Positions 9,326-17,466 of a stretch of DNA of 49,892 bases are shown here, piece by piece; the first letter of the stretch is position 1; every line of letters starts with the position of its first letter. A model generated the notes under the pieces. That model searched no databases. It was not told where the DNA came from and worked only from the letters and a program-made list of their open reading frames with translations. Source of the DNA: Oscillibacter sp. UBA6647 (GTDB taxonomy: Bacteria > Bacillota > Clostridia > Oscillospirales > Oscillospiraceae); assembly GCA_002455655.1 (NCBI GenBank), contig DKLF01000018.1:10731-60622 (forward strand). The letters run 5' to 3'. The translations under genes were made by a program, and so were the position numbers.

Positions 9326-9396
9326 CAAAATATCCTCCTAAATTAAAATTTGTGCGGTTTAACAATTTTCACGCCTCCCGGCGTTGGACCACAGAT

Positions 9397-10194
9397 TTAG
9401 TGATAGATGCGCTCGCGCATACGTCGGGCAGTGTCAACCACCAGCTTGGAGCAGTGCAGCAGCTTTTCGTCCGTCATGGCGCTGGCCGGACCAGAAGTGC
9501 TGATGCCGGCCACCAGCCGTCCCGTTCCGCTGAATACCGGTGCGCCGACGCAGCGGACATTGACTTCCCGCCCGCAGTTGTCGATGGCATAGCCTCGCCG
9601 TCTGGTGCGCCACAGCTCTTCGATGATCTGATCATGGTCGGTCACCGTGGCGTCGGTAAAGGGTGTGCGGACCGGGGTAATGTGCTCTTCCCACTCCTCC
9701 TCCGGCATGGCGGAAAGAATGGCCTTGCCGATTCCCGTGCAATAGAGCGGTGCGTGTTCTCCCAGCATATCGCGGTAGGGCAGCTCCTGCATCCGCGCTA
9801 TGGGGTGGGCCACATAGAGATAAAGGACGTCTGTTCCGTGAGGAAGACCGAAATAGACAATTTCGCCGGTTTTATTTGCCAAGTCTGTCAGCAGGTCATA
9901 CACCGCCCGGGGATATCCCAGATGTTGGTTAATAATGTAGGAAAATTCCAGCAACTGAAGCCCCAGCGCATATTTTCCGTTGGGCTGTTTTACAACATAG
10001 CCGCCTTGCTGAAAGGTTGTCAGGATATTGTGCGCGTTGCTTTTGGTGATGTGGTTCATTTCCGCCAGCTCGGTTACGCCCAACTCAGGCGTATCCACAG
10101 AAAAACATTCCAAAATCCGCAGCGCCTTTGCCAGAGATTTGACTTTGGGGTCCTGTGCCCAGTTCATACCAATCTCTTCTTTATTGTTCATCAT
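9397..10194 (-). CDS. IclR-family transcriptional regulator
   Basis: A 265-residue regulator with an N-terminal winged helix (GVTELAEMNHITKSNAHNIL, about residues 39-58) and a C-terminal IclR effector domain (PLYCTGIGKAILSAM, RRRGYAIDNCGREVNVRCVG, VFSGTGRLVAGISTSGP). IclR proteins commonly control sugar-acid and aromatic catabolism in response to pathway intermediates. It is transcribed with the TRAP/aldolase operon from the promoter at 10224-10252 and lies divergent to the yhcH-like gene, so one intergenic region could serve both. Only about 70 bases separate it from dctP, with a small ACGCC/GGCGT hairpin at 9371-9384. Confidence 0.92.
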   Translation of the reverse strand: MMNNKEEIGMNWAQDPKVKSLAKALRILECFSVDTPELGVTELAEMNHITKSNAHNILTTFQQGGYVVKQPNGKYALGLQLLEFSYIINQHLGYPRAVYDLLTDLANKTGEIVYFGLPHGTDVLYLYVAHPIARMQELPYRDMLGEHAPLYCTGIGKAILSAMPEEEWEEHITPVRTPFTDATVTDHDQIIEELWRTRRRGYAIDNCGREVNVRCVGAPVFSGTGRLVAGISTSGPASAMTDEKLLHCSKLVVDTARRMRERIYH

Positions 10195-10223
10195 TACAGA
10201 ACGCCTTTCTTTATTGTGATATT

Positions 10224-10252
10224 ATTATATTAAAACCAGAAAAAATTCGCAA
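10224..10252 (-). promoter_or_regulatory. Sigma-70-type promoter for the iclR-TRAP operon
   Basis: Minus strand: -35 TTGCGA (10247-10252), 17-bp spacer, perfect -10 TATAAT (10224-10229). About 30 bases separate it from the iclR start codon. Confidence 0.85.
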
Positions 10253-10394
10253 GCGATTTAAAAAAAACTGTGATTTTTTTATGGTTATACGTTTACGTCG
10301 CACTAAATTTAAACCTGCGTTTCGGAATGGTGAACAATTTTTTCGTTTTTTGTATAAAAAGTCTTTTCCCCCGGCGATGCGCTCCATCCAATCA

Positions 10395-10423
10395 TTTACA
10401 AAGCGCGACTCCTCGTGTACAAT
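10395..10423 (+). promoter_or_regulatory. Sigma-70-type promoter for the yhcH-like gene
   Basis: Plus strand: -35 TTTACA (10395-10400), 17-bp spacer, -10 TACAAT (10418-10423). It is divergent from the iclR promoter; the 140-bp stretch between the two would be the natural place for IclR operators, but I could not define one. Confidence 0.8.
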
Positions 10424-10493
10424 TTTAGAGAAAAGGGCGTGTTTTTGCCCGGTATATAACGCCGCCTGCGGCGGCTGAAGGAGACGATTTCCT

Positions 10494-10943
10494 ATGCTTT
10501 ACGACACAACAGAGCATCTTCTGGAATATTCCTCCCTGTCCCCCCGGTTGGAGCGGGCCTTTCGCTTTCTTGCGGAGACGGATTTTTCCTCCCTCCCCGA
10601 CGGCCGCATCGAGCTGGACGGGACAGACGTGTTTGCCGACCTGAGCACCTATGAAACACGCCTTATCAACGACACGCCGGAGGCCCATCGGAAATACATT
10701 GATGTGCAGTATCTTCTGCACGGAAAAGAGCTGGTGGGCGTGGCCCCTCTCTCCGCCATGCAGGAGGAGCTTTCCGGCGACGAGGCACGGGATATCTGGT
10801 TTTACCGCGGCCCCACGGAGCGGCTGACGCTGAGCGGCAGCCGGGTTTTGGTTCTGTGGCCTCAGGACACCCATGCCCCCTGCGTGGCGGTGGGCGCGCC
10901 GGAGACGGTTCGCAAGTGCGTAGTCAAGGTTCGCAAGGACTGA
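10494..10943 (+). CDS. YhcH/YjgK/YiaL family protein (NanQ-like sugar-acid anomerase)
   Basis: A 149-residue single-domain beta-sandwich protein of the YhcH family (DUF386). The family core EAHRKYIDVQYLLHGKE (about residues 64-80) provides the metal-binding His/Asp positions, followed by WFYRGP and a C-terminal WPQDTHAPCVAVG with the second His. E. coli NanQ of this family speeds anomerisation of N-acetylneuraminate, and other members sit in operons for other sugar acids. AAGGAG lies ten bases before ATG at 10494. Divergent from the IclR operon, it supports a keto-deoxy sugar acid as substrate for this locus. Confidence 0.88.
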   Translation: MLYDTTEHLLEYSSLSPRLERAFRFLAETDFSSLPDGRIELDGTDVFADLSTYETRLINDTPEAHRKYIDVQYLLHGKELVGVAPLSAMQEELSGDEARDIWFYRGPTERLTLSGSRVLVLWPQDTHAPCVAVGAPETVRKCVVKVRKD

Positions 10944-11389
10944 GGCGCAAAGCGTTCTTTCCGCAGTGTCGAAAACGGCGGCGCAGGATGAGTGTATAAA
11001 AAGGCGTGCCTGACGTTCCAAAGAAAAATGGGGTCTCTTGTGCGGTTTGATAACCCCCCGCAAGGAGCTTGTATTTTGCGTAAAAGGCGCTCAAGCTGTA
11101 TAGCTTGAGCGCCTTAGTCTGTCCAGAGCCCCGGCATGGGTTCTGTGCTTTTATCTCCTGACAGCGTGAACCGATAGATCCTGTTGTGTCCGCTTTTCCT
11201 CGAAACGGGTTTCTGTGCGCATCATTTTTGCCCATGCTCGAAAATGGTCGTTTTTTATTATTTATGGGCAGTCTTCTTTTTTAACGCGGATGTATTTGAA
11301 TTTCATCAATAAGAAATTGGTAAAAAATATACAAAAGTTACCCAAAATAATGTGGGGATTTATACAAAAATTATCGTTCATGTTTGCTT
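10944..11389. other. Intergenic stretch without a convincing gene
   Basis: About 450 bases between the yhcH-like gene and the sigma-54 promoter. A 103-codon minus-strand frame (10924-11235) has no recognisable domain, no good ribosome site and overlaps the end of the yhcH-like gene, so I do not call it. The right part becomes AT-rich. It contains TGCCCAT at 11229-11235 and its complement ATGGGCA at 11264-11270, a possible upstream activator dyad for the sigma-54 regulator. Confidence 0.5.
11082..11115 (-). terminator. Perfect 14-bp hairpin, terminator-like on the minus strand
   Basis: AAGGCGCTCAAGCT (11084-11097), loop GTAT, AGCTTGAGCGCCTT (11102-11115). On the minus strand it is followed by TTTT only. 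No minus-strand gene precedes it, so its role is unclear; it may end the yhcH transcript through the stem alone or be a repeat copy. Confidence 0.5.
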
Positions 11390-11405
11390 TGGCATGTACT
11401 TTGCT
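11390..11405 (+). promoter_or_regulatory. Sigma-54 (-24/-12) promoter for the alanine-dehydrogenase-like gene
   Basis: TGGCATGTACTTTGCT matches the -24/-12 consensus TGGCACG-N4-TTGCW at every position but one, with the GG and GC doublets 12 bases apart (11391 and 11403). The start of transcription would fall near 11416, 45 bases before the start codon. A gene for a sigma-54 activator lies three genes downstream. Confidence 0.82.
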
Positions 11406-11460
11406 TTCCCTGATTTACGCAGGCAAACTACCTGAATAAAACTGTCAAAGGAGTAATTTT

Positions 11461-12630
11461 ATGAAATTCGGTATTTTAAAGGACATCAAGGACGGAGAGT
11501 ACCGCGTGATTGCCACACCGGCCGAAATCAGCTCGCTGACAAACGATGGGCATGAAGCATTTGTGCAAAGGGGCGCCGGCGCCAACGCCGGATTTTCAGA
11601 TGAGGCATATTCCGCAGAGGGCGCCACACTGGTTGACACCATGCAGGAGATTTATTCCCAATGTGATTTTGTTGCCAAAGTTAAGGAATTTGAATCCTGT
11701 GAATACGGACTGCTGCGTGAAAATCAAATTGTATTCACCTGTATCCATCCGGCGGCGCATCCGGAGGAAGTGCAGGCGCTTCTGGACAGCAAGTGCATTG
11801 CTTTTACCGCAGAGGACTCTCACCGATACGGCTCTCCAAACTGCGAGGCAGCCGGAAAGCAGGGGGCGCTGATGGGGCTGGAATCATTGCAGTCGATTCA
11901 CGGGGGAAAAGGAAAGTTTGTCAACGGCCTCGGCGGCGCTCCCGGTGTCCATGCCCTGGTTCTGGGCGGCGGCACCGTCGGACAGGCCGTTACCTCGGTG
12001 CTGTGCAGTCTGGGCGCCAGAGTGACTGTGATGGACATCAACATCGGTACCCTGCGCTCCACCGCCGTGCAATTCCAGCAGCGCGTATTTACTCAGATTT
12101 CAAACCGGTATAATATTGCCAAACTGCTGCCAAGCGTTGACGTGGTTTATAATTGCGTCAAGTGGCCCAAAAACGCCACCGAGTTCATGATTGACCGGGA
12201 AATGGTCCGCTCCATGGAAAAAGGATCGGTTATTGTGGACATCAGCAATGATTACGGCGCAATTGAAACCTTCCATGAGACGACCCATGAAAATCCCCGC
12301 TACATAGAAGAAGGCGTGGTGCACTACTGTGTGAGCAACATTCCGGGCGCCATTGCCCAGTCCACCTCCATTGCATACGCCGCCTCCGTTCTGCCCCACT
12401 TCCGCAGCATCATGAACCAGGGCGTTGAGAACGCCTGTGTGAAGGACGGCTTTCTTCGCCGCAGCCTGACTGCTTACAAGGGCTATCTCACCCACGAGGA
12501 GACCAGCGGGATTCAAAAGCGCAAATGGGTTCGCCCGGAAACCATTTTGAAGATCAAAGACTGCCCGTTGGACATGGCCCCTCCTGCAACCGCCACCCGT
12601 TCCAATGACTACTATGAGGAGTTCCAATAA
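11461..12630 (+). CDS. Alanine dehydrogenase/transhydrogenase-family NAD-dependent dehydrogenase
   Basis: A 389-residue member of the alanine dehydrogenase/saccharopine dehydrogenase-like family. The substrate Lys is in VAKVKEFE (about residue 74) and the catalytic His in CIHPAAHPEE (about 96). The Rossmann core is ALVLGGGTVGQAV...VTVMDIN, whose Asp indicates NAD. The Asp region reads VDISNDYGA, where alanine dehydrogenases usually have DQGG, and the nearby PGAIAQSTS replaces PGAVARTST. It therefore resembles Ald but may use a different amino or keto acid. RBS AAAGGAG is upstream of ATG at 11461. Driven by the sigma-54 promoter at 11390 and followed by a GltS-type symporter, it probably oxidatively deaminates an imported amino acid. 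Confidence 0.82.
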   Translation: MKFGILKDIKDGEYRVIATPAEISSLTNDGHEAFVQRGAGANAGFSDEAYSAEGATLVDTMQEIYSQCDFVAKVKEFESCEYGLLRENQIVFTCIHPAAHPEEVQALLDSKCIAFTAEDSHRYGSPNCEAAGKQGALMGLESLQSIHGGKGKFVNGLGGAPGVHALVLGGGTVGQAVTSVLCSLGARVTVMDINIGTLRSTAVQFQQRVFTQISNRYNIAKLLPSVDVVYNCVKWPKNATEFMIDREMVRSMEKGSVIVDISNDYGAIETFHETTHENPRYIEEGVVHYCVSNIPGAIAQSTSIAYAASVLPHFRSIMNQGVENACVKDGFLRRSLTAYKGYLTHEETSGIQKRKWVRPETILKIKDCPLDMAPPATATRSNDYYEEFQ

Positions 12631-12743
12631 GTTGATCCGCGTCCCCCACCTTCTCTTCGTATGTTTTGGCACATCAATTCCCCTGCGGTAATCCGAAGTC
12701 TACAAAACCGGAAAATTCAGTATTGAGAGAAAGGCGGTTCCCT

Positions 12744-14138
12744 ATGTCTGCTACCGATTTTTTGCTTGATTTCGCTTTGGCCTCCGCATTTATTATGGTC
12801 GGGCAGTTCATCCGTGCCAAGGTAAAGTTTGTCCAGAATTTTTTTATTCCCGCCAGCATGCTGGCCGGGTTTCTCGCGTTGATCTTGGGGACTCAGGGCT
12901 TCAACGTATTGTTCTTTTCTGACTCCATCAGCTCCTATCCGGGCCTTTTGATTATTCTGATCTTCTCCGCCGTTGGAATCGGGGGCTTTTCCGTCGACAA
13001 AAAGAACATCAAAGCGGAGATTGGACGCATCGGTTCTTACTTTTCCTATAAGGTGCTGGCGCAGGCCATCCAGTTCAGCCTGCCTGTTCTTTTCTCCATC
13101 GTCGTCATTTCCAACCTTTTTCCGAATATCAATTATGGATTTGGCCTGCTGCTTGCCTCCGGCTTCACCGGCGGTCACGGCACCGCAGCCGCTGTTGGCT
13201 CCGCCATGGCAAATCTGGGCTTTGCCGACGCGAAGGATATCGGAATGACCTGCGCCACCGTGGGCATCCTTTCCGGCATTTTCGGTGGACTTGCCTTTAT
13301 CAAGGTTGGTACAAAGCGCGGTTGGACCAAGTATATCAAGGACTTCAATTATATTTCCGGCGATTTAAAAACGGGGCTTGTCGCCAAAGAAAACCGCAAG
13401 CCGATCGGAACCGAAACTGTTTCCTCCATTGTTCTTGACCCGATTGCATGGCATCTGGCCATTCTGCTTGTCTGCTCCGGCATTGGCGTCCTGCTCTATC
13501 GCTATATTTATGAGGCCAGCAACCATGCATTGGACTTGCCCACCTATCTGCTTGCATTTCTTACAGCCTTTGTGATGTTCCTGATCTTTAAGGCCACCGG
13601 AGTCAACAATTATATTGATCCGGACACCATCAGCCGCATCTCCGGCTCTGCAACGGATTACCTTGTGTTTTTTGGAATTGCCTCCATTAAAATTGAAGTA
13701 ATCGTGAAGTATGCGGTCCCGCTGGCAATGCTTCTGCTGTTTGGAATGGCCATCGTGTTTGCCACCTTAATGTTCTTTGGGCCTGCGATGAATCGCGGCA
13801 GTTGGTTTGAACGCTCCATCTTTGTCTTTGGATATTCCACGGGGGTTTTTGCCATCGGCTTTATCCTGCTGCGGATCGTAGATCCGGAAAATCGCTCTAA
13901 GACCCTCAACGACACCGCCCTGGCCGGGCCGCTGACCACACCCATCGAAATGTTTGCATGGGGCATGGGCCCTGCCATGCTGCTGGGAGGACAGCACTGG
14001 GCCTTTGTGGGGCTGTACACGCTGGTGACTGTTGCCTGCATCGTACTCAACCTGATCTGCCGCTGGTGGTGGCTGAAGCTGCCGCTGGACCGGCCCGCCG
14101 AAGGAGAAGACCAAGCCGACCGGTCGCTTTCCCGCTGA
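12744..14138 (+). CDS. Sodium:glutamate symporter (GltS-type)
   Basis: A 464-residue multi-spanning membrane protein of the GltS family. Typical features are two inverted halves and the glycine-rich re-entrant segment LASGFTGGHGTAAAVGSAM near residues 133-151, matching the GGHGTA motif of GltS, with TVGILSGIFGG after it. ATG at 12744 (MSATDF) is chosen because AAAGGCGG precedes it; 26 more codons are open upstream. It is larger than E. coli GltS (401). It imports a dicarboxylic amino acid or related acid with sodium. Located between the dehydrogenase and the sigma-54 activator, it probably brings in that enzyme's substrate. Confidence 0.87.
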   Translation: MSATDFLLDFALASAFIMVGQFIRAKVKFVQNFFIPASMLAGFLALILGTQGFNVLFFSDSISSYPGLLIILIFSAVGIGGFSVDKKNIKAEIGRIGSYFSYKVLAQAIQFSLPVLFSIVVISNLFPNINYGFGLLLASGFTGGHGTAAAVGSAMANLGFADAKDIGMTCATVGILSGIFGGLAFIKVGTKRGWTKYIKDFNYISGDLKTGLVAKENRKPIGTETVSSIVLDPIAWHLAILLVCSGIGVLLYRYIYEASNHALDLPTYLLAFLTAFVMFLIFKATGVNNYIDPDTISRISGSATDYLVFFGIASIKIEVIVKYAVPLAMLLLFGMAIVFATLMFFGPAMNRGSWFERSIFVFGYSTGVFAIGFILLRIVDPENRSKTLNDTALAGPLTTPIEMFAWGMGPAMLLGGQHWAFVGLYTLVTVACIVLNLICRWWWLKLPLDRPAEGEDQADRSLSR

Positions 14139-14155
14139 TTTTGCCTATTCAAATC

Positions 14156-14184
14156 TTTCCATTTGCCAAGCTTCATAGTATAGT
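14156..14184 (+). promoter_or_regulatory. Possible sigma-70 promoter for the activator gene
   Basis: TTTCCA (14156-14161), 17-bp spacer, TATAGT (14179-14184), 30 bases before the start codon. It would let the activator be made independently of the sigma-54 promoter. Confidence 0.5.
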
Positions 14185-14214
14185 AGCTTTGTGAACTACA
14201 GGGGAGGCGGCATA

Positions 14215-15636
14215 ATGGACGTTTTGAACGCGCTGCAAAAGCTTTTCAGCGGCAAAGGTTATATTGACGGCATCACCATTATCAATTTGCAGGGGGAAAT
14301 TTTATTTTCCGCCAAACTGAACGACAAGCTATCTATTCGGGGCTCCGGTGAGGCGCCTGTGGGAAAAAATTTCTACGACGTGTACGAGAACTTGTCTTCA
14401 AATAACAGCACTACCTATAAAGCCATGCAGGAGGGCGTGCCTGCCTACGTCAAAAATCAATACCTTAAACCTGTCGGGCACAAGGGAATTCGCATTACCT
14501 CCCTGTCCATCCCGATCAAAAGTGGGAACCGTATTGTGGGGGCCATTGACCTGTCCAGCGAGGTGCAGCCGGAGGGACTTTTGTCCAGCGCCCTGGAAAT
14601 TGCCATGGACACGGCTCTACCACCGCTCAAGTGCGCAGGGTGGAGGGATAGCCTTCAGTTTACAAAGGACAGCATTATTGCTGTGAATAAGGCCATGGTG
14701 GCGGCGCGTGATTACATTGATGTTGTGGCCGCCTGCACCCTGCCCGTCATGTTATACGGAGAAACCGGAACCGGCAAAGAAGTGTTTGCACAGGCAATTC
14801 ATAACGCAAGCAGCCGAAAGGACCGCCCTTTTCTTGCTCAGAACTGCGCCGCAATTCCGGAAACGCTGCTTGAAAGCATGTTATTCGGCACTATCAGAGG
14901 CGCCTATACGGGGGCCGTTGACAATCCCGGCCTTTTCGAAATGGCCGACGGCGGCACGCTGTTTCTGGATGAAATCAACTCCATGCCAATCGGGCTGCAA
15001 TCCAAACTGCTTCGCGTTGTTCAGGAAAACCGTTTTTGTCGGCTGGGGTCCCGTGCTGAAATTTCGGTGGATCTTCGCTTTATCACTGCCTTAAACGAAG
15101 ACCCGATGGAGGCCATTGCGAACAAGCGGCTGCGCAGCGACATCTATTACCGGCTTAGCATGATGTCCATTGCAATTCCGCCCTTACGGGAACGCCTGGA
15201 GGATATCCCCGCATTTGTGAAACTGTACATTCAAAAGCATAATTCGACGTTCCGCAAGAAGATTGAATTCGTTTCCAGTGAGCTGATTGACAAGCTGCAG
15301 CGTTATTCCTGGCCCGGAAACATTCGTGAGCTGGAGCAGATGATTGTTTACGGCATGAGCCTTGCGGGGGCAGACCAACATGTTTTGGAATATTCCGATA
15401 TTGAAGCAAAATTTGAAAAGCTGCTCCCGCAGGAAGCCGTCCTCAGTTCGCCCGATCCAATGGAAGTGCCTCTGCGCACGGCAATGGAAACTTACGAACG
15501 CAGGATCATTGCCGGCGCGCTCAGCCAGTCGGGCGGAAATCTGACCAAAGCTGCCAAACGATTGGACATTCCCAGACAGACCTTGCAGCGCAAAGTAAAG
15601 CATTATGGTCTGGATTCCTGTCTGCTGCTGGATTGA
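14215..15636 (+). CDS. Sigma-54-dependent transcriptional activator (PAS-like sensor, AAA+, Fis HTH)
   Basis: A 473-residue bacterial enhancer-binding protein. An N-terminal sensor of about 145 residues resembles a PAS domain. The AAA+ domain has Walker A GETGTGKE (about 183-190), the sigma-54-contacting loop GAYTGA (the common GAFTGA with Tyr for Phe), Walker B GGTLFLDEI and the arginine region RLRSDIYYRL. The C-terminus is a Fis-type helix-turn-helix (NLTKAAKRLDIPRQTLQRKV). The ATG at 14215 follows GGGGAGG. The layout is like RocR, the activator of amino-acid catabolism. The -24/-12 element upstream of the dehydrogenase makes it the obvious regulator of this cluster, with an amino-acid-derived effector sensed by the N-terminal domain. 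Confidence 0.92.
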   Translation: MDVLNALQKLFSGKGYIDGITIINLQGEILFSAKLNDKLSIRGSGEAPVGKNFYDVYENLSSNNSTTYKAMQEGVPAYVKNQYLKPVGHKGIRITSLSIPIKSGNRIVGAIDLSSEVQPEGLLSSALEIAMDTALPPLKCAGWRDSLQFTKDSIIAVNKAMVAARDYIDVVAACTLPVMLYGETGTGKEVFAQAIHNASSRKDRPFLAQNCAAIPETLLESMLFGTIRGAYTGAVDNPGLFEMADGGTLFLDEINSMPIGLQSKLLRVVQENRFCRLGSRAEISVDLRFITALNEDPMEAIANKRLRSDIYYRLSMMSIAIPPLRERLEDIPAFVKLYIQKHNSTFRKKIEFVSSELIDKLQRYSWPGNIRELEQMIVYGMSLAGADQHVLEYSDIEAKFEKLLPQEAVLSSPDPMEVPLRTAMETYERRIIAGALSQSGGNLTKAAKRLDIPRQTLQRKVKHYGLDSCLLLD

Positions 15637-15686
15637 ATGGGCTTGTCTGTCTTTTTCCGGGCTGTCCGTATCAAAAGGAGTTTTTT

Positions 15687-16559
15687 ATGGATAAGCAACG
15701 CCTGTCCGGTTGTATTAAAAGCACTGCCACATTGATCGCAGGGGCAATCATATACAGCATCGGCACACAGTGCCTCATTTCTCCCGCCAACATCGCTCCG
15801 GGCGGCGCCGCTGGCATCGCGCTGATGTTTAGCTATCTGACCAACCTTCCGGTGGGTGGGCTGACGTTAATGGTGAATATTCCGCTGCTGATTCTGGCGT
15901 GGTTTTTCCTGAGCCACCGCTTTGCGATTCGCACGGGAATCACCTGTATAATCTGTTCCTCATTTATCGACCTGATTGTTGCGCCCTATTTCCCAATGTA
16001 CGGCGGTGACCGTCTGATTTCCAGCCTGTACGGCGGGATTGTAATCGGGGTAGGTATGGCGCTGATTTTCCTCGCGGGCTCTACCACGGGCGGCAGCGAT
16101 ATTGCCGGGTATCTCCTGCGCAAAAAATGGCCGCACATTTCCATTGGGCGCTTCCTGATGATGATTGACGGCATCATTTTAAGCAGCTCCGTGCTGGTGT
16201 TCCACGATATTGATGCCGCCCTTTTGGGCCTGATCTGCCTGTATGCGGAAACAAAGGTCATCGACATGATTCTTTACCTCAGCAGCGCAAGCTGCAAGGT
16301 GCTGATCGTCACACAGCATCCACAGCAAATCTGCACACAAATTATCCGGAATATAGAGCGCAGCGCCACGATTATCTCCGGCAAAGGCGCCTACTCGGGA
16401 GATGATACAAACGTGGTGATTTGTACGGTGCGAAAGTCGGAATTTTCCGATTTGAAAAAGATTATTGAAGCGGCCGATGAAAACGCCTTTGTCATGGTCA
16501 CAGAAACAAATCAGGTGTTTGGTCTTGGCTTTCGGAACTTCTCAGAAGCCATATCATAA
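15687..16559 (+). CDS. YitT family membrane protein (DUF161 + DUF2179)
   Basis: A 290-residue membrane protein with five or so N-terminal helices, the family segment SPANIAPGGAAGIALM (about residues 31-46) and the loop SLYGGIVIGVGMALIFLAGSTTGGSDI, then a soluble C-terminal DUF2179 domain (VLIVTQHPQQICTQII, TIISGKGAYSGDD, VVICTVRKSE). Common in Bacillota in multiple copies; biochemical function is not established, though some members are reported to take part in anion or vitamin export/import. RBS AAAAGGAG precedes ATG at 15687. It lies 50 bases after the activator gene and may be co-transcribed with it. Confidence 0.9.
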   Translation: MDKQRLSGCIKSTATLIAGAIIYSIGTQCLISPANIAPGGAAGIALMFSYLTNLPVGGLTLMVNIPLLILAWFFLSHRFAIRTGITCIICSSFIDLIVAPYFPMYGGDRLISSLYGGIVIGVGMALIFLAGSTTGGSDIAGYLLRKKWPHISIGRFLMMIDGIILSSSVLVFHDIDAALLGLICLYAETKVIDMILYLSSASCKVLIVTQHPQQICTQIIRNIERSATIISGKGAYSGDDTNVVICTVRKSEFSDLKKIIEAADENAFVMVTETNQVFGLGFRNFSEAIS

Positions 16560-16627
16560 TCATCTCCCGCCTTTAATTGGCCGCATTATTCAAATCCTGC
16601 GAAATCTCAAACTCCAAAAACGGCAGC

Positions 16628-16799
16628 GTATTTCAAGCGGTATTCAAGCAACTGAATGAAATGCGGAAAATTCTCAAGGAATACGACCCGGCGCCTTGAT
16701 TACCGGCGAGACGGCCAAGACCAACAACCTCATTAGAGCCTCCGCCGTGGACTTCAACGCCCTCACCATCATCGGCTGTGTGCAGTTGGACGCCACGCC
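16628..16799 (+). pseudogene. Remnant of an MMPL/RND-family exporter
   Basis: Two frames joined by a shift near 16690 read VFKQLNEMRKILKEYDP and then ALITGETAKTNNLIRASAVD, followed by IIGCVQLDAT. In Bacillota MMPL proteins the same order appears: a KDVLKEY-like stretch, LITGE, then further on an IGTIQLGATVDY helix. Here the roughly 40 residues between the last two blocks are deleted and a stop lies in the first frame. The identification rests on pattern memory of these blocks and is moderate. From 16800 to 17074 I see nothing recognisable. Confidence 0.55.
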
Positions 16800-17074
16800 A
16801 AGCGTGCCCTTTGGCTCCGGTACCGACCTGATAATCCATCTGTGTGATACAGGCCGGAACACGCTGGGTCAAAAACAAAAACTTGCGGTTTCGGGTTTGT
16901 GGCCGGAATCGCAGATGCAAAAGCGCCCTTTCCCGTTCGGCTTTTCTGCCGTTTGGAAAGGGGCGCTGATGCCATTCGTACATATCGGTCGGTCTCTTCC
17001 CCCGTTTCACCCAGCAGAAAAAACATCCGAGTTTTTACACAGGGGAAGGCCATCCCGGGAAACTGCGGTCGGAT

Positions 17075-17466
17075 TCAGCATATGCGCGATTCCCCGGATA
17101 TGTCCGATTTCCCGGAAATCCCCTTGCGCCCGTCCATCGCCACCAGCAGAACAGAGGAGAGGATCAGTGCCATCCCGCAGATTGTCTTGAAACCCTGATG
17201 GTCTTGGTAGATGACGGTGCTGACCACCACACTGGTAATCGGCTCCAGCATATTGACAAAGGAGGCGGCGGACGCGCCGATTCGCCTGATGCCGGCGGTT
17301 ATGAAATAGAATGCCCCCAGATTGCCTATACCGGAGACAAGCAGCATCACAAGACTCGCACGCCATGTTCCGGGCAGACGGATTTCTCCCTGAGCTGCGA
17401 AGAGAATACCGAATAGCAGGGCGCTGCCAAAGCCGGAGTAGACCAGCTTTACAAGCAGTGAATAAG
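17075..17466 (-). pseudogene. C-terminal half of an EamA/DMT-family permease
   Basis: About 130 codons on the minus strand show three or four hydrophobic helices, with IGNLGAFYFITAGIRRIGAS, AASFVNMLEPITSVVVSTVI and ICGMALILSSVLLVA. These are the conserved second-repeat helices of DMT transporters (the ASxxxxLEPv motif). The N-terminal half is missing: upstream codons run open into the end of leuB without a start or first repeat. It is therefore a truncated remnant, probably left by the same decay that damaged the neighbouring MMPL gene. Confidence 0.75.

Noticed and set aside
5223..9346. Long plus-strand open frames of 313-359 codons opposite the aldolase, dctM and dctP genes
   Set aside because: They mirror GC-rich coding sequence on the minus strand, lack ribosome sites and have the His/Gln/Gly-rich look of antisense translation; the minus-strand proteins are clear family members.
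10924..11235. 103-codon minus-strand frame in the gap after the yhcH-like gene
   Set aside because: No recognisable motif, no good ribosome site, spans the 14-bp hairpin and overlaps a real gene end.
12667..12682. Second sigma-54-like element (TGGCACA with TTCCC) before the GltS gene
   Set aside because: The -24 part is good but the essential GC of the -12 part is missing.
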